Assembly (NCBI GenBank): GCA_947525975.1
Contig: CANNVE010000010.1
Span: forward strand, 31,942-95,941
From: an uncultured Muribaculaceae bacterium
GTDB taxonomy: Bacteria; Bacteroidota; Bacteroidia; Bacteroidales; Muribaculaceae
Reading direction: 5' to 3'
Length of the DNA: 64,000 bases
Part shown: positions 33,058 through 41,665 of the stretch, in pieces
How positions within the stretch are numbered: position 1 is the stretch's first letter
Layout of the letters: every line of letters begins with the position of its first letter
Position numbers and translations under genes: made by a program
The notes under the pieces: generated by a model
What the model was told of the DNA's origin: nothing
The model's database searches: none
What the model saw: the letters and a program-made list of their open reading frames with translations, nothing else

Positions 33058-35139
33058 TCAAAATTTAGGAGTTATGCCTATGAAAAACTCGAAATTCACG
33101 CCCGGCATAGGCCGGGATAGCACTGAGAGGTAGTCTTCGTCGAAGATGTTGTTTACGGCAAGTTTAAAGTCAAGCGCCGCCCATTTGAGCGACAGGCTTT
33201 TGCCGAGCGAGACATTGCTCATGTAGTATGCCGGCAGGTGGCCTGATAGTGTTTGCTCGTTGCTGCTCATGGTGTATCGCTCTGAATAGAAAGCCCATTT
33301 ATATAGGAAGCTCCATGATTTCCACGTAAGCCTGCCGGTCACCGATGATGAATGGCGGGGCACGTAGGGCAGCTGCTTGCCCACTGACTGGTCGGCCTCG
33401 GTCATCGGCTCTCCATGGTTGATCGACGGAGTCCATGAGTATGAGCCGTTGAGGTCGAGCAGCCAATCTTTATGCAATTGCAGGCTGAGGTTGGCCTTTG
33501 CCTCGATGCCGTATGAATGCACTTTTTTGACGTTGCGAGGAGAGAAAAAACCTTTGGTGGTGGGCAACCACAGTATCCAGTTGTCGATGTAGCTGTCAAA
33601 CCAAGACAATGAACCGTCAAGAGCATATGCGCCCGCTTTGCCCACTTCAAATCCGAAGCCGCAATCATAGGTGAATCCCTCTTCGCTTTTAAGGTCGGGA
33701 TTGCCCCCGGGGAGGAAGTATAAGTCGTTGAGAGCGGGGAATTTGTGGTTTCTTGACACCGAAGCGCGGGCCGTGATGTTTCCTGCGCGGGAAATTATGC
33801 CGTCGATGAAAAAAGCCGGAATCAGAGGCGCCACCTTGTCTCCGAATGCGTCCTGGCGGAGCACTACCGAGAGGCCGAGCCTTGACAGCGGTTGCCATTT
33901 TGCAGAGGCAGAGGCGGAAATCTCCGCGCGCGCCTTGTCGTAGCCCACTATGGCGTTGCCGCTCTCCTGTATGATGATATTTTTGTCTTCCGACCGCACG
34001 AAGTGCTGGTGCGCGGCCAGGCTTGCGGTGAACAGCCATTTTCTGTCTGCCGAATAATATGTGCCTTCGCCGCGGGCGTATGCCGTGCTGACATTCGATC
34101 TCGAGCGGGTCATGCTGGCCATGCCGGCTCCGCCGCCAATGTCGCGCTTATAGTCATAGGCGAGCCATGTGTGTATGTATCCTGCCCGAAGGTCGGTGCT
34201 CCATTTATCGGCGCTGTGGGCCCATGACAGTATACCCCGGAATGTGTGCTCGCGCTGTCTGTTTTCAAATGATTTCTCTGAAGCGTAATCTGTGGTCAGC
34301 AGCGGAAGCTCTCTGTTGGAGTTGATATACCATGCGTTGATGCCAAACCGATTGCCTTTATGGTCGTCGTAATAGACTTCCTGCAGTGCGTGAAAATCTT
34401 TGTATGATCCGCTTTTGTTGCGCTCCTTTGGGTGGTATTGCCCGATTATGTTGTGGTCGTCATCGTAGATGTTGAGTTTCTTGTCGTGGTTTATGTATGA
34501 ATAATCATTTGGCGATGATGAGTACACGACCCTTGTAGATGAGGTCCAGTGATCGTTGTGGTAGGTCAGGCGAAGGAATTCGTCAAAAGTGCTGAATGAG
34601 CCGACGCCCTGCACATATTGCAGTCGGAATCCGTCGGGGGCGTCGGGCAGAGTGCCGAGCCTGACGAGGCCTCCGAGCCCTCCGCCTGATTCGTTGACCG
34701 ATGTGGAGCCGTGGAGGAGCGAAGCCTGGTCGATGAAGTAGCTGGGGATAGTGGAGAAGTCGGTCATGCCGAGCATCGGATTGTTGATCTTCATGCCGTT
34801 CCAGGTCACCTGGGTGTGGCTTGGCGATGTTCCGCGAAACGCCACCGTGGAGAGCGTGGCCCTGCCATAGCTCTTCACGAAAATGCCTGAATTGAAGGTG
34901 AGCACATCGGCCATAGAAAGGGCCACATTCTCCTTAAGCGCCGCTGAGTCAATCTTGGTCACCTGCGCCCCGATCTCCTTCATTGGCCTCCTCGCCGTGA
35001 CCGTGACATCGCGCAGAGTGTGAGTCTGGGAGAGTACGGTGAATGCAGAATGCGGAATGCAGAATGCAGAATTGCCCAAGGACGCCAATATGAAAGGCTC
35101 AAGAAGTATGATCATTATAAGGGTTAATCTCGCTTTCAT
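33058..35139 (-). CDS. btuB: TonB-dependent cobalamin-type receptor (BtuB-like)
   Basis: The 693-residue protein has a plug domain (LRDVTVTARRPMKEIG, then SMADVLTFNSGIFVKSYG, STVAFRGTSPSHTQVTWNG) and a barrel ending in EFFIGITPKF. It is BtuB-like, and the upstream BtuG-like lipoprotein gene supports cobalamin uptake. The start at 35137-35139 overlaps the S23 gene's stop codon. Residues 22-35 (LGNSAFCIPHSAF) are encoded by the heptamer array at 35041-35075, so the segment between the signal peptide and the plug has been altered by repeats. A longer frame to 35277 runs through the S23 gene and is rejected. Confidence 0.8.
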   Translation of the reverse strand: MKARLTLIMIILLEPFILASLGNSAFCIPHSAFTVLSQTHTLRDVTVTARRPMKEIGAQVTKIDSAALKENVALSMADVLTFNSGIFVKSYGRATLSTVAFRGTSPSHTQVTWNGMKINNPMLGMTDFSTIPSYFIDQASLLHGSTSVNESGGGLGGLVRLGTLPDAPDGFRLQYVQGVGSFSTFDEFLRLTYHNDHWTSSTRVVYSSSPNDYSYINHDKKLNIYDDDHNIIGQYHPKERNKSGSYKDFHALQEVYYDDHKGNRFGINAWYINSNRELPLLTTDYASEKSFENRQREHTFRGILSWAHSADKWSTDLRAGYIHTWLAYDYKRDIGGGAGMASMTRSRSNVSTAYARGEGTYYSADRKWLFTASLAAHQHFVRSEDKNIIIQESGNAIVGYDKARAEISASASAKWQPLSRLGLSVVLRQDAFGDKVAPLIPAFFIDGIISRAGNITARASVSRNHKFPALNDLYFLPGGNPDLKSEEGFTYDCGFGFEVGKAGAYALDGSLSWFDSYIDNWILWLPTTKGFFSPRNVKKVHSYGIEAKANLSLQLHKDWLLDLNGSYSWTPSINHGEPMTEADQSVGKQLPYVPRHSSSVTGRLTWKSWSFLYKWAFYSERYTMSSNEQTLSGHLPAYYMSNVSLGKSLSLKWAALDFKLAVNNIFDEDYLSVLSRPMPGVNFEFFIGITPKF
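35041..35075. repeat. GAATGCA heptamer array, left arm
   Basis: Four near-perfect copies of GAATGCA (third base of the second copy's end changed to G) and a fifth degenerate copy, lying inside the 5' coding part of the btuB-like gene. It is the inverted counterpart of the array at 35550-35580. Confidence 0.85.
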
Positions 35140-35513
35140 TGTTTGGGCCTTTTTGAACGGTTCAACGTCGTTTTTACAATTGACATTAGCATTTTGCAAA
35201 GTTCCTCGCAGTCTTGATTGATGCTTTCGAATTCGTTGTCGTTGATGTACTCGCCTTCGTGCAAAAGGTCGAGCCAATAACTGGTTTCGTGGGCTTCTTT
35301 AAGGGCTATGCTCATCTTTGATCCAAAATCGGCCTTGGATTGTCCTCTGACACCTTCGTGTATATTGGCACCAATGCTTGTGCCGGACTTAAGTAATTGC
35401 TTACTCAATATAAACTCCTTTTTTGTGTCAGTCAAATATTTGAATAGTTTGATGATTCTGATCGCGAAGGAGCGGCTCTTGTCTACGATCGGATTACCTT
35501 TATCTACATTCAT
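35136..35513 (-). CDS. four-helix-bundle (S23/IVS) family protein
   Basis: The 125-residue protein matches the S23 family: FILSKQLLKSGTSIGANIHEG, then GQSKADFGSKMSIALKEAHE and YWLDLL. The family includes proteins encoded in 23S rRNA intervening sequences and the Avd accessory protein of diversity-generating retroelements; the function of free-standing copies is unknown. It lies between btuG-like and btuB-like genes on their strand, bracketed by inverted heptamer arrays, and its stop overlaps the btuB-like start (ATGA). It looks like an insertion into the btu operon. Confidence 0.9.
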   Translation of the reverse strand: MNVDKGNPIVDKSRSFAIRIIKLFKYLTDTKKEFILSKQLLKSGTSIGANIHEGVRGQSKADFGSKMSIALKEAHETSYWLDLLHEGEYINDNEFESINQDCEELCKMLMSIVKTTLNRSKRPKQ

Positions 35514-35549
35514 TGTTTAGATATGTAAAGCTTTAATTTCCACAATGTA

Positions 35550-35580
35550 ATTCTGCATTCAGCATTCAGCATTCAGCATT
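35550..35580. repeat. ATTCAGC heptamer array, right arm
   Basis: Units ATTCTGC, ATTCAGC, ATTCAGC, ATTCAGC and a final ATT. Read on the other strand the unit is GCTGAAT/GCAGAAT, the same heptamer phase as the left arm at 35041, so the two arrays flank the S23 gene in inverted orientation. Confidence 0.85.
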
Positions 35581-35586
35581 AAAAAG

Positions 35587-36651
35587 TTATTTCCAGGCGA
35601 AGGCGCCGGGGGTGATTCCGGCGTAGAAGGAGTGGAGCAGGGTGCCTGCGGAGTTGTAGCGGTAGATGCGGCCTGGTTGCTGATAGTCGATTGCGTCTGC
35701 TACGTAGATGTCTCCTTCGTAGGGGCTCACCGTGAGGCCGTAATAAATGGTGGATTTGCTTTCGATGACGGGACGCACTGGTAGACGCGATGCCTTGACG
35801 TCCATCTGCCAGATGTCGTCGTTGATCCAATAGATCTTTGAGCCGTCGCCGTTTGTGGTGAGTTCGCTCGGTGTGTCTCCAAGGCTGAATTTATATGTTT
35901 TTTCGATGGTGAATGTTTCGGCGTCGATTCTGTATAGTGCGGGCTCTTCGTATCCGTATGGATTGTCTTCGTATCCGCCGTCGGTAAGAGTCCATATCTT
36001 GCCGTAGGCGTCGATGACGAGCGATGTCGGCTGCAGGCCTACCTCCAATTGATCGACCACAGTGTCGGTCAGGGTGTCGATCTTAATAATCTTGTTGTTG
36101 TAGCTCCAGCAATTGCAGTAGACGTATTGCCCCCATTGCACCATCTGCTCTGTCGATCCGGCCTCCATCGACATTCCCGGCACATCGATGTATCCGGTTA
36201 TCTTGCGGGCTGACGGGTCGACTATGAAGATGCGGTTGTCCCAAAGCTGGGTGACGTAGGCTTTTGTGTCGGAAATGAAATGAATGTATCTTGGCGAAGT
36301 AAGGTCTTCGATGCGGCCTACTTCCTTGAATGTGGATGCGTCGATGGCGAATATGACATGGCTGTTGTTGACCACAATCCAGCCTATGCCGTCGCGCACC
36401 ACCATAGACTGCGCAACGTCGCCGAGCTTGAAGCCGTTGGCTCGGATGAAGACCTCATTGCTCACCTCGTCTGATTCGGGGTCGTAATAGGTGAGGGTGG
36501 CGTTTCCGTATTGGAAGTTGCCTTCGTTCGTAATGAAAAGGCCTTTGCCTCTGGCCTCAAAGTCTTCTGTCTCGATATAGTCCCATTTCATGCATGACGC
36601 TGCGGAAAGCAACGCCGCGGCGCACGCCATGATATTGATAATTCTGCTCAT
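35587..36651 (-). CDS. btuG: BtuG-like surface lipoprotein (YncE/beta-propeller)
   Basis: The 354-residue protein has a lipobox (ALLSAASC, Cys about 20) and repeated beta-propeller blades with the start GLFITNEGNFQYGNATLTYY, then VAQSMVVRDGIGWIVVNN and TSPRYIHFISDTKAYVTQLW. This matches the BtuG family of Bacteroides, surface lipoproteins that bind cobalamin very tightly and sit next to BtuB. Here the pair is separated only by the S23 gene. I found no classical cobalamin riboswitch in the roughly 60-base leader upstream of it. Confidence 0.8.
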   Translation of the reverse strand: MSRIINIMACAAALLSAASCMKWDYIETEDFEARGKGLFITNEGNFQYGNATLTYYDPESDEVSNEVFIRANGFKLGDVAQSMVVRDGIGWIVVNNSHVIFAIDASTFKEVGRIEDLTSPRYIHFISDTKAYVTQLWDNRIFIVDPSARKITGYIDVPGMSMEAGSTEQMVQWGQYVYCNCWSYNNKIIKIDTLTDTVVDQLEVGLQPTSLVIDAYGKIWTLTDGGYEDNPYGYEEPALYRIDAETFTIEKTYKFSLGDTPSELTTNGDGSKIYWINDDIWQMDVKASRLPVRPVIESKSTIYYGLTVSPYEGDIYVADAIDYQQPGRIYRYNSAGTLLHSFYAGITPGAFAWK

Positions 36652-36709
36652 ACTCTGCCTGTTGGTTTAAAGACGCCCCTCCATAGACTGATGCGTGGGC
36701 CGGGATGCG

Positions 36710-36747
36710 AAAAAAAAGACGCACGGGCGGGAATGGCGCGTGGCGTC
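36710..36747 (-). terminator. intrinsic terminator between tRNA-Lys and btuG
   Basis: On the minus strand GACG-C-CACG pairs with CGTG-CGTC around a 13-base loop and is followed by eight T. It lies downstream of the tRNA pair and upstream of the btuG-like gene. Because it precedes btuG it could also act as an attenuator. Confidence 0.6.
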
Positions 36748-36765
36748 CCGCTCTTCGCCAAAACG

Positions 36766-36800
36766 AAAAAAGCACCGGAATCAACTGATTTCGGTGCTTT
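36766..36800 (-). terminator. terminator after tRNA-Lys
   Basis: On the minus strand AAAGCACCG...CGGTGCTTTTTT forms a stem of at least 9 bp (with GATT/AATC extending it) followed by a T run, directly after the first tRNA-Lys gene. Confidence 0.7.
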
Positions 36801-36823
36801 AAGGTTTCTGACTTTTTGTCTTG

Positions 36824-36896
<73 letters not shown>

Positions 36897-36925
36897 ATTG
36901 TTTTGTCTCAACCTATGTTTTTTTG

Positions 36926-36998
<73 letters not shown>

Positions 36999-37357
36999 AT
37001 TGTTTGGTGTCACAATTGGTTTGTTTCTCAATTGCGGTGCAAAGTTAAGGACTATTTTTGAAACCTCCAATTTTTTTTGAGACTTTTTTTGTGAAATTTT
37101 GTGTTTTTATTGAAAATCATACCATTCGGACACAATGTTGGAGTTTGTGGCGCAAATGGTGGCGGTGGGAAAGGACTTCGGCGTCCGGAAAGGCGCCCAG
37201 GGATATCTCTCGCGTCTTGTCGCAGGCGCATCAGAAGCTACGGATTGTAACGATTCAGACATCATATAATAAGGTGGAATTGGCGTAGAGGTAAAGGATT
37301 GAAAATATTTTTTTTCAAAAAAGTCGATTGAAATGCCGCTTATATCAAAAAATGTAT

Positions 37358-37365
37358 TATCTTTG
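37358..37365 (+). promoter_or_regulatory. promoter -7 element of gdhA
   Basis: TATCTTTG fits TAnnTTTG and leaves a 51-base leader before the ATG at 37417. The rest of the 37000-37357 region between the tRNA genes and this promoter shows no convincing gene; a 76-codon frame there has no coding character. Confidence 0.6.
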
Positions 37366-37416
37366 CCATTGTTAAATCATAATCAATTCTATTGAGGATT
37401 CTTAATTAACCTTACC

Positions 37417-38754
37417 ATGGACATCAATCAAATCATGACAAGCCTCGAGGCCAAGCACCCCGGGGAGAAAGAGTACCTGCAGGCAGTGCGCGAGGTGCTC
37501 ATGTCGGTCCAAGACATCTACAACCAGCATCCAGAATTCGAGCGCAACAAAATCATCGAGCGCATGGTCGAGCCCGACCGCATCGTGACATTCCGCGTCA
37601 CCTGGCTCGACGACAAGGGCGATGTGCAGAACAACATCGGCTATCGCGTGCAGTTCAATAATGCCATCGGTCCGTATAAGGGCGGTATCCGCTTCCATGC
37701 CTCAGTCAACCTCTCGATACTTAAATTCCTCGGTTTTGAGCAGACCTTCAAGAATGCCCTCACCACTCTGCCCATGGGCGGCGCAAAGGGCGGCAGCGAC
37801 TTCTCGCCCCGAGGAAAGAGCGACCGCGAGATCATGCGCTTCTGCCAGGCGTTTATGCTCGGCCTTTGGAAGAATCTCGGTCCCGACCGTGACGTTCCCG
37901 CAGGCGACATCGGCGTAGGCGGACGTGAGGTGGGATACATGTATGGCATGTACAAGCGCCTCGTGAACCAGCATGACGGCACATTCACCGGCAAGGGCCT
38001 GGAATTCGGCGGCAGCCGCATCCGTCCCGAGGCCACAGGCTTTGGCGCACTCTATTTCGTGCAGAGCATGCTCGCCCAGAAGAACGACTCTATCAAGGGC
38101 AAGACCATCGCAGTCTCCGGCTTCGGCAATGTGGCTTGGGGCGCAGCCCTGAAGGCTACCGAGCTCGGCGCAAAGGTGGTGACCATTTCGGGTCCTGACG
38201 GATACATCTACGATCCTGCCGGTCTCGACGCCGAGAAGATCAACTATATGCTCGAGCTCCGCGCAAGCGGCAACGACATTGTGGCTCCTTACGCCGAGAA
38301 ATTCCCCGGCTCAACTTTCTTCGCAGGCAAGAAGCCATGGGAGCAGAAGGTAGACATCGCTCTCCCCTGCGCCACACAGAACGAACTTAACGGCGACGAT
38401 GCCAAGCAGCTTATCGCCAACAAGGTGGAGATGGTGGCCGAAGTCAGCAACATGGGCTGCACACCCGAGGCTATCGACGCTTTCATCGAGAGCCGCACCA
38501 CTTACGCTCCCGGTAAGGCTGTCAACGCAGGCGGCGTAGCCACTTCCGGCCTCGAAATGAGCCAGAATGCCATGCACCTGCAGTGGAGCGCCGAAGAGGT
38601 TGACCAGCGCCTGCATGACATCATGAAGGATATCCACAGCCAGTGCCTGGAATACGGCGTCGAGGCTGACGGATACATCAACTACATGAAGGGCGCCAAC
38701 ATCGCCGGATTCATGAAGGTGGCTCACGCCATGATGGGCGAGGGAGTCTGCTGA
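37417..38754 (+). CDS. gdhA: NADP-type glutamate dehydrogenase
   Basis: The 445-residue enzyme is a hexameric class I glutamate dehydrogenase: LPMGGAKGGSDF with the catalytic lysine, DVPAGDIGVGGREVGYMYG, the NAD(P)-binding VSGFGNVAWGAA, and CTPEAIDAF near the end. It interconverts 2-oxoglutarate plus ammonia and glutamate and is the main ammonium-assimilation route in Bacteroidales. It is monocistronic, with a promoter at 37358 and a terminator at 38780. Confidence 0.95.
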   Translation: MDINQIMTSLEAKHPGEKEYLQAVREVLMSVQDIYNQHPEFERNKIIERMVEPDRIVTFRVTWLDDKGDVQNNIGYRVQFNNAIGPYKGGIRFHASVNLSILKFLGFEQTFKNALTTLPMGGAKGGSDFSPRGKSDREIMRFCQAFMLGLWKNLGPDRDVPAGDIGVGGREVGYMYGMYKRLVNQHDGTFTGKGLEFGGSRIRPEATGFGALYFVQSMLAQKNDSIKGKTIAVSGFGNVAWGAALKATELGAKVVTISGPDGYIYDPAGLDAEKINYMLELRASGNDIVAPYAEKFPGSTFFAGKKPWEQKVDIALPCATQNELNGDDAKQLIANKVEMVAEVSNMGCTPEAIDAFIESRTTYAPGKAVNAGGVATSGLEMSQNAMHLQWSAEEVDQRLHDIMKDIHSQCLEYGVEADGYINYMKGANIAGFMKVAHAMMGEGVC

Positions 38755-38779
38755 TAGGTAATTTCCCCAATAATACAGC

Positions 38780-38820
38780 GAGAGGGCGCCTGATTTTAAT
38801 CAGACGCCCTCTCTGTTCTT
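38780..38820 (+). terminator. gdhA terminator
   Basis: Arms GAGAGGGCG (38780-38788) and CGCCCTCTC (38805-38813), extended by a partial CTGATT/AATCAG stem, are followed by TGTTCTTTG. The hairpin is strong and the T run moderate. Confidence 0.7.
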
Positions 38821-38871
38821 TGTCTTATAATCCGTGCGTTTCGGAGAAACGCACCTCCATCTGCGCTCGCG

Positions 38872-39027
38872 TCAGTCTTTCTTGGCGAGGGATGCGAGGA
38901 GGGCCGGGGAAAGCACGGTGTGGCGCTTGTCGAAGTGGACCGCGTTCATTTCGAGCGGAGTCATTTGCTTGATCCCCGGTATGTCAGGGATGGTCAGTGG
39001 CTTGCTGTCAGGGTTTTTCGCTTCCAT
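38872..39027 (-). CDS. small protein downstream of VKOR gene
   Basis: This 51-codon frame starts inside the last codons of the VKOR gene (20-base overlap, different frame). The product has a polar, proline-containing N-terminus (PDSKPLTIPDIPGIKQMT) and a C-terminal part with HFDKRHTVLSPALLASLAKKD. It has no signal peptide, no cysteines and no double-glycine leader. The overlap and operon position suggest a real co-translated peptide; it may be an effector or substrate of the redox module. No family is recognised. Confidence 0.5.
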   Translation of the reverse strand: MEAKNPDSKPLTIPDIPGIKQMTPLEMNAVHFDKRHTVLSPALLASLAKKD

Positions 39028-40045
39028 CTTGGTCAGGGGTTGTGTATTTCAGTATGATGCTGTCTATGCGGTTGAGGCCAAGCATCACAGCCGCGTAGCA
39101 GCAGCCCAGAACGACGGCGTTGGCTATAAGGCCCGGAGTTGGCGCGATAAGGCCGACGTAGCCACCGATCAGGTATGAGCCGAAAAGGAGCCATAGCGTG
39201 CATTGCACGCTGACGCAGAGCGTGCACCACGCTTTTGCTTTGAATTTTTGATACCAGATGCTCCAGATCGTATACGGCAGGCACAGGATGTTGATCAGCG
39301 CCAGGGCCGGAAGAGATTGTGGCACGAGGAGCATGGCAGCGAGGCTGACAGAGAAATACGCCAGTCCGACTTCGCTCCACTTGAAAATCCCCATGAAGGA
39401 CGATGCTTCAGATCGCGCTATCACATCGCATCCGCCTTCGTCGAGCACCGAGCACACGGCTTCGGCTGCGCGGGTGTTGAATCCCAGTGATTTCTGCACA
39501 AGCATCCATGAGAAAAATAAGCCAATGCAGTCTAAAGCGAGGAGCAGCCATGCAGCCCAATGACCGGATAGGCCCGAGGCGAACATGGCATAGACCACGA
39601 TGGCCGCCCAAAGGACCGCGAGCAACTTGGTCTTGACCGCATCAGCGACTTCGGAAATCCGATGCTTGCCGTATTCGGGCTCTCCGGCACCAGCCCGGGG
39701 CGATGCCAAAAGGGCGATTCCATTCCACCCGGCAGCCACCTCCTCCACGGAGGCTGAAAAGCGTCTGTGCTGACTAAGGTAGGTGGCTGTGCCTCCGCTA
39801 ATGTCTGTGATTATGGCGAAGCCGTCGGGCGTGTCCGCCAGGAATGGAATGGGCAGTTTGGGCAATGATTCTTCTTTCCTTTCCGCCGGAATGGTGACGC
39901 CCGCCGAAGCCACTCCATATTCGCGGAGCAGGACCGAAAGGCCGTACATTGAAGCGAACGGCATTTCGGCAAACCGCTTGTCGGAGTAAGCCTCGGTGTG
40001 CTTCACGCGCAAAGCCGTGAGAAAGTCAGAGAATAAGGAAGCCAT
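39008..40045 (-). CDS. VKOR-family membrane protein with C39-peptidase-like N-terminal domain
   Basis: The 345-residue protein has an N-terminal soluble domain of about 135 residues resembling C39 peptidases (FASMYGLSVLLREYGV), but with no cysteine in the catalytic position, so it is probably non-catalytic. Five or so membrane helices follow with the VKOR cysteines: CSVLDEGGCDVI and CTLC. VKOR makes disulfides in the periplasm using quinones. It follows a CPHC thioredoxin in the same operon. Such fusions in Bacteroidetes often accompany peptide-secretion genes. Confidence 0.85.
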   Translation of the reverse strand: MASLFSDFLTALRVKHTEAYSDKRFAEMPFASMYGLSVLLREYGVASAGVTIPAERKEESLPKLPIPFLADTPDGFAIITDISGGTATYLSQHRRFSASVEEVAAGWNGIALLASPRAGAGEPEYGKHRISEVADAVKTKLLAVLWAAIVVYAMFASGLSGHWAAWLLLALDCIGLFFSWMLVQKSLGFNTRAAEAVCSVLDEGGCDVIARSEASSFMGIFKWSEVGLAYFSVSLAAMLLVPQSLPALALINILCLPYTIWSIWYQKFKAKAWCTLCVSVQCTLWLLFGSYLIGGYVGLIAPTPGLIANAVVLGCCYAAVMLGLNRIDSIILKYTTPDQDGSEKP

Positions 40046-40085
40046 CTGTCGGATACACGTTATCTGTCATTGGTAGTGATGGCCG

Positions 40086-40382
40086 TCAGCTCGCGTATTG
40101 CCTGATTTTGGCGAGGAGTACATCGGCAGGCATCTCGCCGGTCTGTCTCCATGCTTCCTTGCCGTCTTTGTACACGATGAACGTAGGTATAGACTGCACC
40201 TGCACGCTGTCGGCCAATTCACGGTTTTCGTCAATGTCAAACTGATAGACGTCGACCGTACCGGCCAGAAGTTCCTTGATCTGCTCTACTATAGGCATCA
40301 TGTGCCTGCAATGAGGGCACCATGAAGCGAAGAATTCCACGAGAACCGTGCTTGATGATTTGATTGCTTCGTCGTATGTCAT
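40086..40382 (-). CDS. thioredoxin-fold protein with CPHC active site
   Basis: The 98-residue thioredoxin has FFASWCPHCRHMMP in place of the usual WCGPC; CPHC is the active-site sequence of DsbA, which favours oxidation. The cis-proline SIPTFIVYKDG is present. There is no signal peptide, so it should be cytoplasmic unless exported otherwise. It lies between msrAB and the VKOR gene on the same strand, forming a thiol-redox operon. Confidence 0.9.
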   Translation of the reverse strand: MTYDEAIKSSSTVLVEFFASWCPHCRHMMPIVEQIKELLAGTVDVYQFDIDENRELADSVQVQSIPTFIVYKDGKEAWRQTGEMPADVLLAKIRQYAS

Positions 40383-40456
40383 AATTGTCTTTGTTTGGGT
40401 TTATGACTAAACAAGCCTGAGGCAAGCATGGTTCATCGTTTAAGATACGATAACGT

Positions 40457-41461
40457 TTATTGCCCGGTGAGCGGAATCAGATCGGCGTATCCCTCCTCGG
40501 CCATGCGCGAGCGCGGGATAAACCTCAACGCCGCGGAGTTGATGCAATACCTCAGGCCTCCGCTTTCGCTTGGGCCATCGGGAAACACATGGCCGAGGTG
40601 GGAATCGCTGCCCGAGGCCTTCACCTCGGTGCGCTGCATGCCGTGGCTGAGGTCGGAGTGCTCAGAAATGAGGTCCTCGCTTATCGGGCGTGAGAAGGCA
40701 GGCCATCCGCAGCCTGACTCAAACTTGTCGGCCGAGGAGAAGAGCGGCTCGCCGGTGATAATGTCGACGTAGATCCCAGGCTCGAAATTGTCCCAGTAGT
40801 CGTTGCGGAAGGGCGGCTCCGTGGCGGCATGGCGCGTGACCGCATACTGCATGGGGGTGAGGCGCGAGCGAAGGGCTGCGTCATCGGCTCCGTCGGCTTC
40901 GAGCTCCATTGTCTTCCTGACCGAAAGGGGCACATAGGCACGGGCGGCCTTGAAGAGGTTAAGGTCTACGTGGCAATATCCGCCGGGGTTGTTGGCAAGA
41001 TAATCCTGGTGATAATCCTCGGCGGGATAGAAATTCTTTAGGCGCTTGGCCTCGACCATTATGCGGCGTTGGCCTGACAATTGCTGTTTTTCCTGCAGGA
41101 ACCGCACCACGGCTTCGCCCGAGGGCCTGTCGGTCACGTAGATGCCTGTGCGGTATTGGGTGCCGTGGTCGCCGCCCTGTCGGTTGAGAGAGTAGGGGTC
41201 GATGGCCTGCCAAAAGATTTCAAGGATTTCCGGCAGGGAGATTACGTCTGCGTCGTATGTCACCTTTACGGTCTCGGCGGCACCGGTGTCGCCTGTGCAT
41301 ACCTCTCGATAAGAAGGATTGGGCACTGCAGAATTGGCATACCCGGTCTGGGTGGAAATGACTCCCGGCAGGAGCGCCATGAGATGCTGTATGCCCCAGA
41401 AACAGCCACCGGCCAGAAATATCTCGGCAGCTGTGGCCACATTGTGTACGTCCATATTCAT
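40457..41461 (-). CDS. msrAB: bifunctional methionine sulfoxide reductase MsrA-MsrB
   Basis: The 334-residue fusion has MsrA first ([13 protein letters not shown] with catalytic Cys, [12 protein letters not shown]) and MsrB second ([34 protein letters not shown] with the catalytic Cys). The MsrB zinc cysteines appear absent. It repairs both epimers of methionine sulfoxide. A longer frame to 41560 adds a non-conserved basic N-terminus; the ATG at 41459-41461 fits the family. It leads the thioredoxin-VKOR operon. Confidence 0.9.
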   Translation of the reverse strand: MNMDVHNVATAAEIFLAGGCFWGIQHLMALLPGVISTQTGYANSAVPNPSYREVCTGDTGAAETVKVTYDADVISLPEILEIFWQAIDPYSLNRQGGDHGTQYRTGIYVTDRPSGEAVVRFLQEKQQLSGQRRIMVEAKRLKNFYPAEDYHQDYLANNPGGYCHVDLNLFKAARAYVPLSVRKTMELEADGADDAALRSRLTPMQYAVTRHAATEPPFRNDYWDNFEPGIYVDIITGEPLFSSADKFESGCGWPAFSRPISEDLISEHSDLSHGMQRTEVKASGSDSHLGHVFPDGPSESGGLRYCINSAALRFIPRSRMAEEGYADLIPLTGQ

Positions 41462-41617
41462 CTGTTTATTTTGTCGGGTTGGATTTATACGTATATAACG
41501 CCATTTGCGTGCATAGATTGCGGGCTCTGTATGAAATATTTCCGAATAGGCCAATTTCACCGAACAAAAGCTGAAAGAATAGTGTTGTTAAGAGTAGAAA
41601 AATTAGCAAAAAATCAC

Positions 41618-41625
41618 TATTTTTG
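41618..41625 (+). promoter_or_regulatory. promoter -7 element of the efflux operon
   Basis: TATTTTTG fits TAnnTTTG and leaves a leader of about 35 bases before the TolC-like gene at 41666. Confidence 0.5.
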
Positions 41626-41665
41626 CATTTAGAAATCATAACACGTCAACAATTATCTACCTTTT

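Noticed and set aside
33014..33060. Independent promoter for the btuB-like gene in this gap
   Set aside because: The only good promoter here points toward the aryl-polyene operon; the btuB-like gene is transcribed toward this gap from btuG.
36652..36710. Expected cobalamin riboswitch upstream of the btuG-like gene
   Set aside because: The leader after the terminator is only about 60 bases and has none of the conserved boxes.
37058..37288. 76-codon frame between tRNA genes and gdhA
   Set aside because: It overlaps AT-rich promoter DNA, has no domain pattern and no promoter of its own.
39620..40045. Active C39 peptidase domain at the N-terminus of the VKOR protein
   Set aside because: The position of the catalytic cysteine is occupied by another residue (FASMYGL), so only the fold is claimed.
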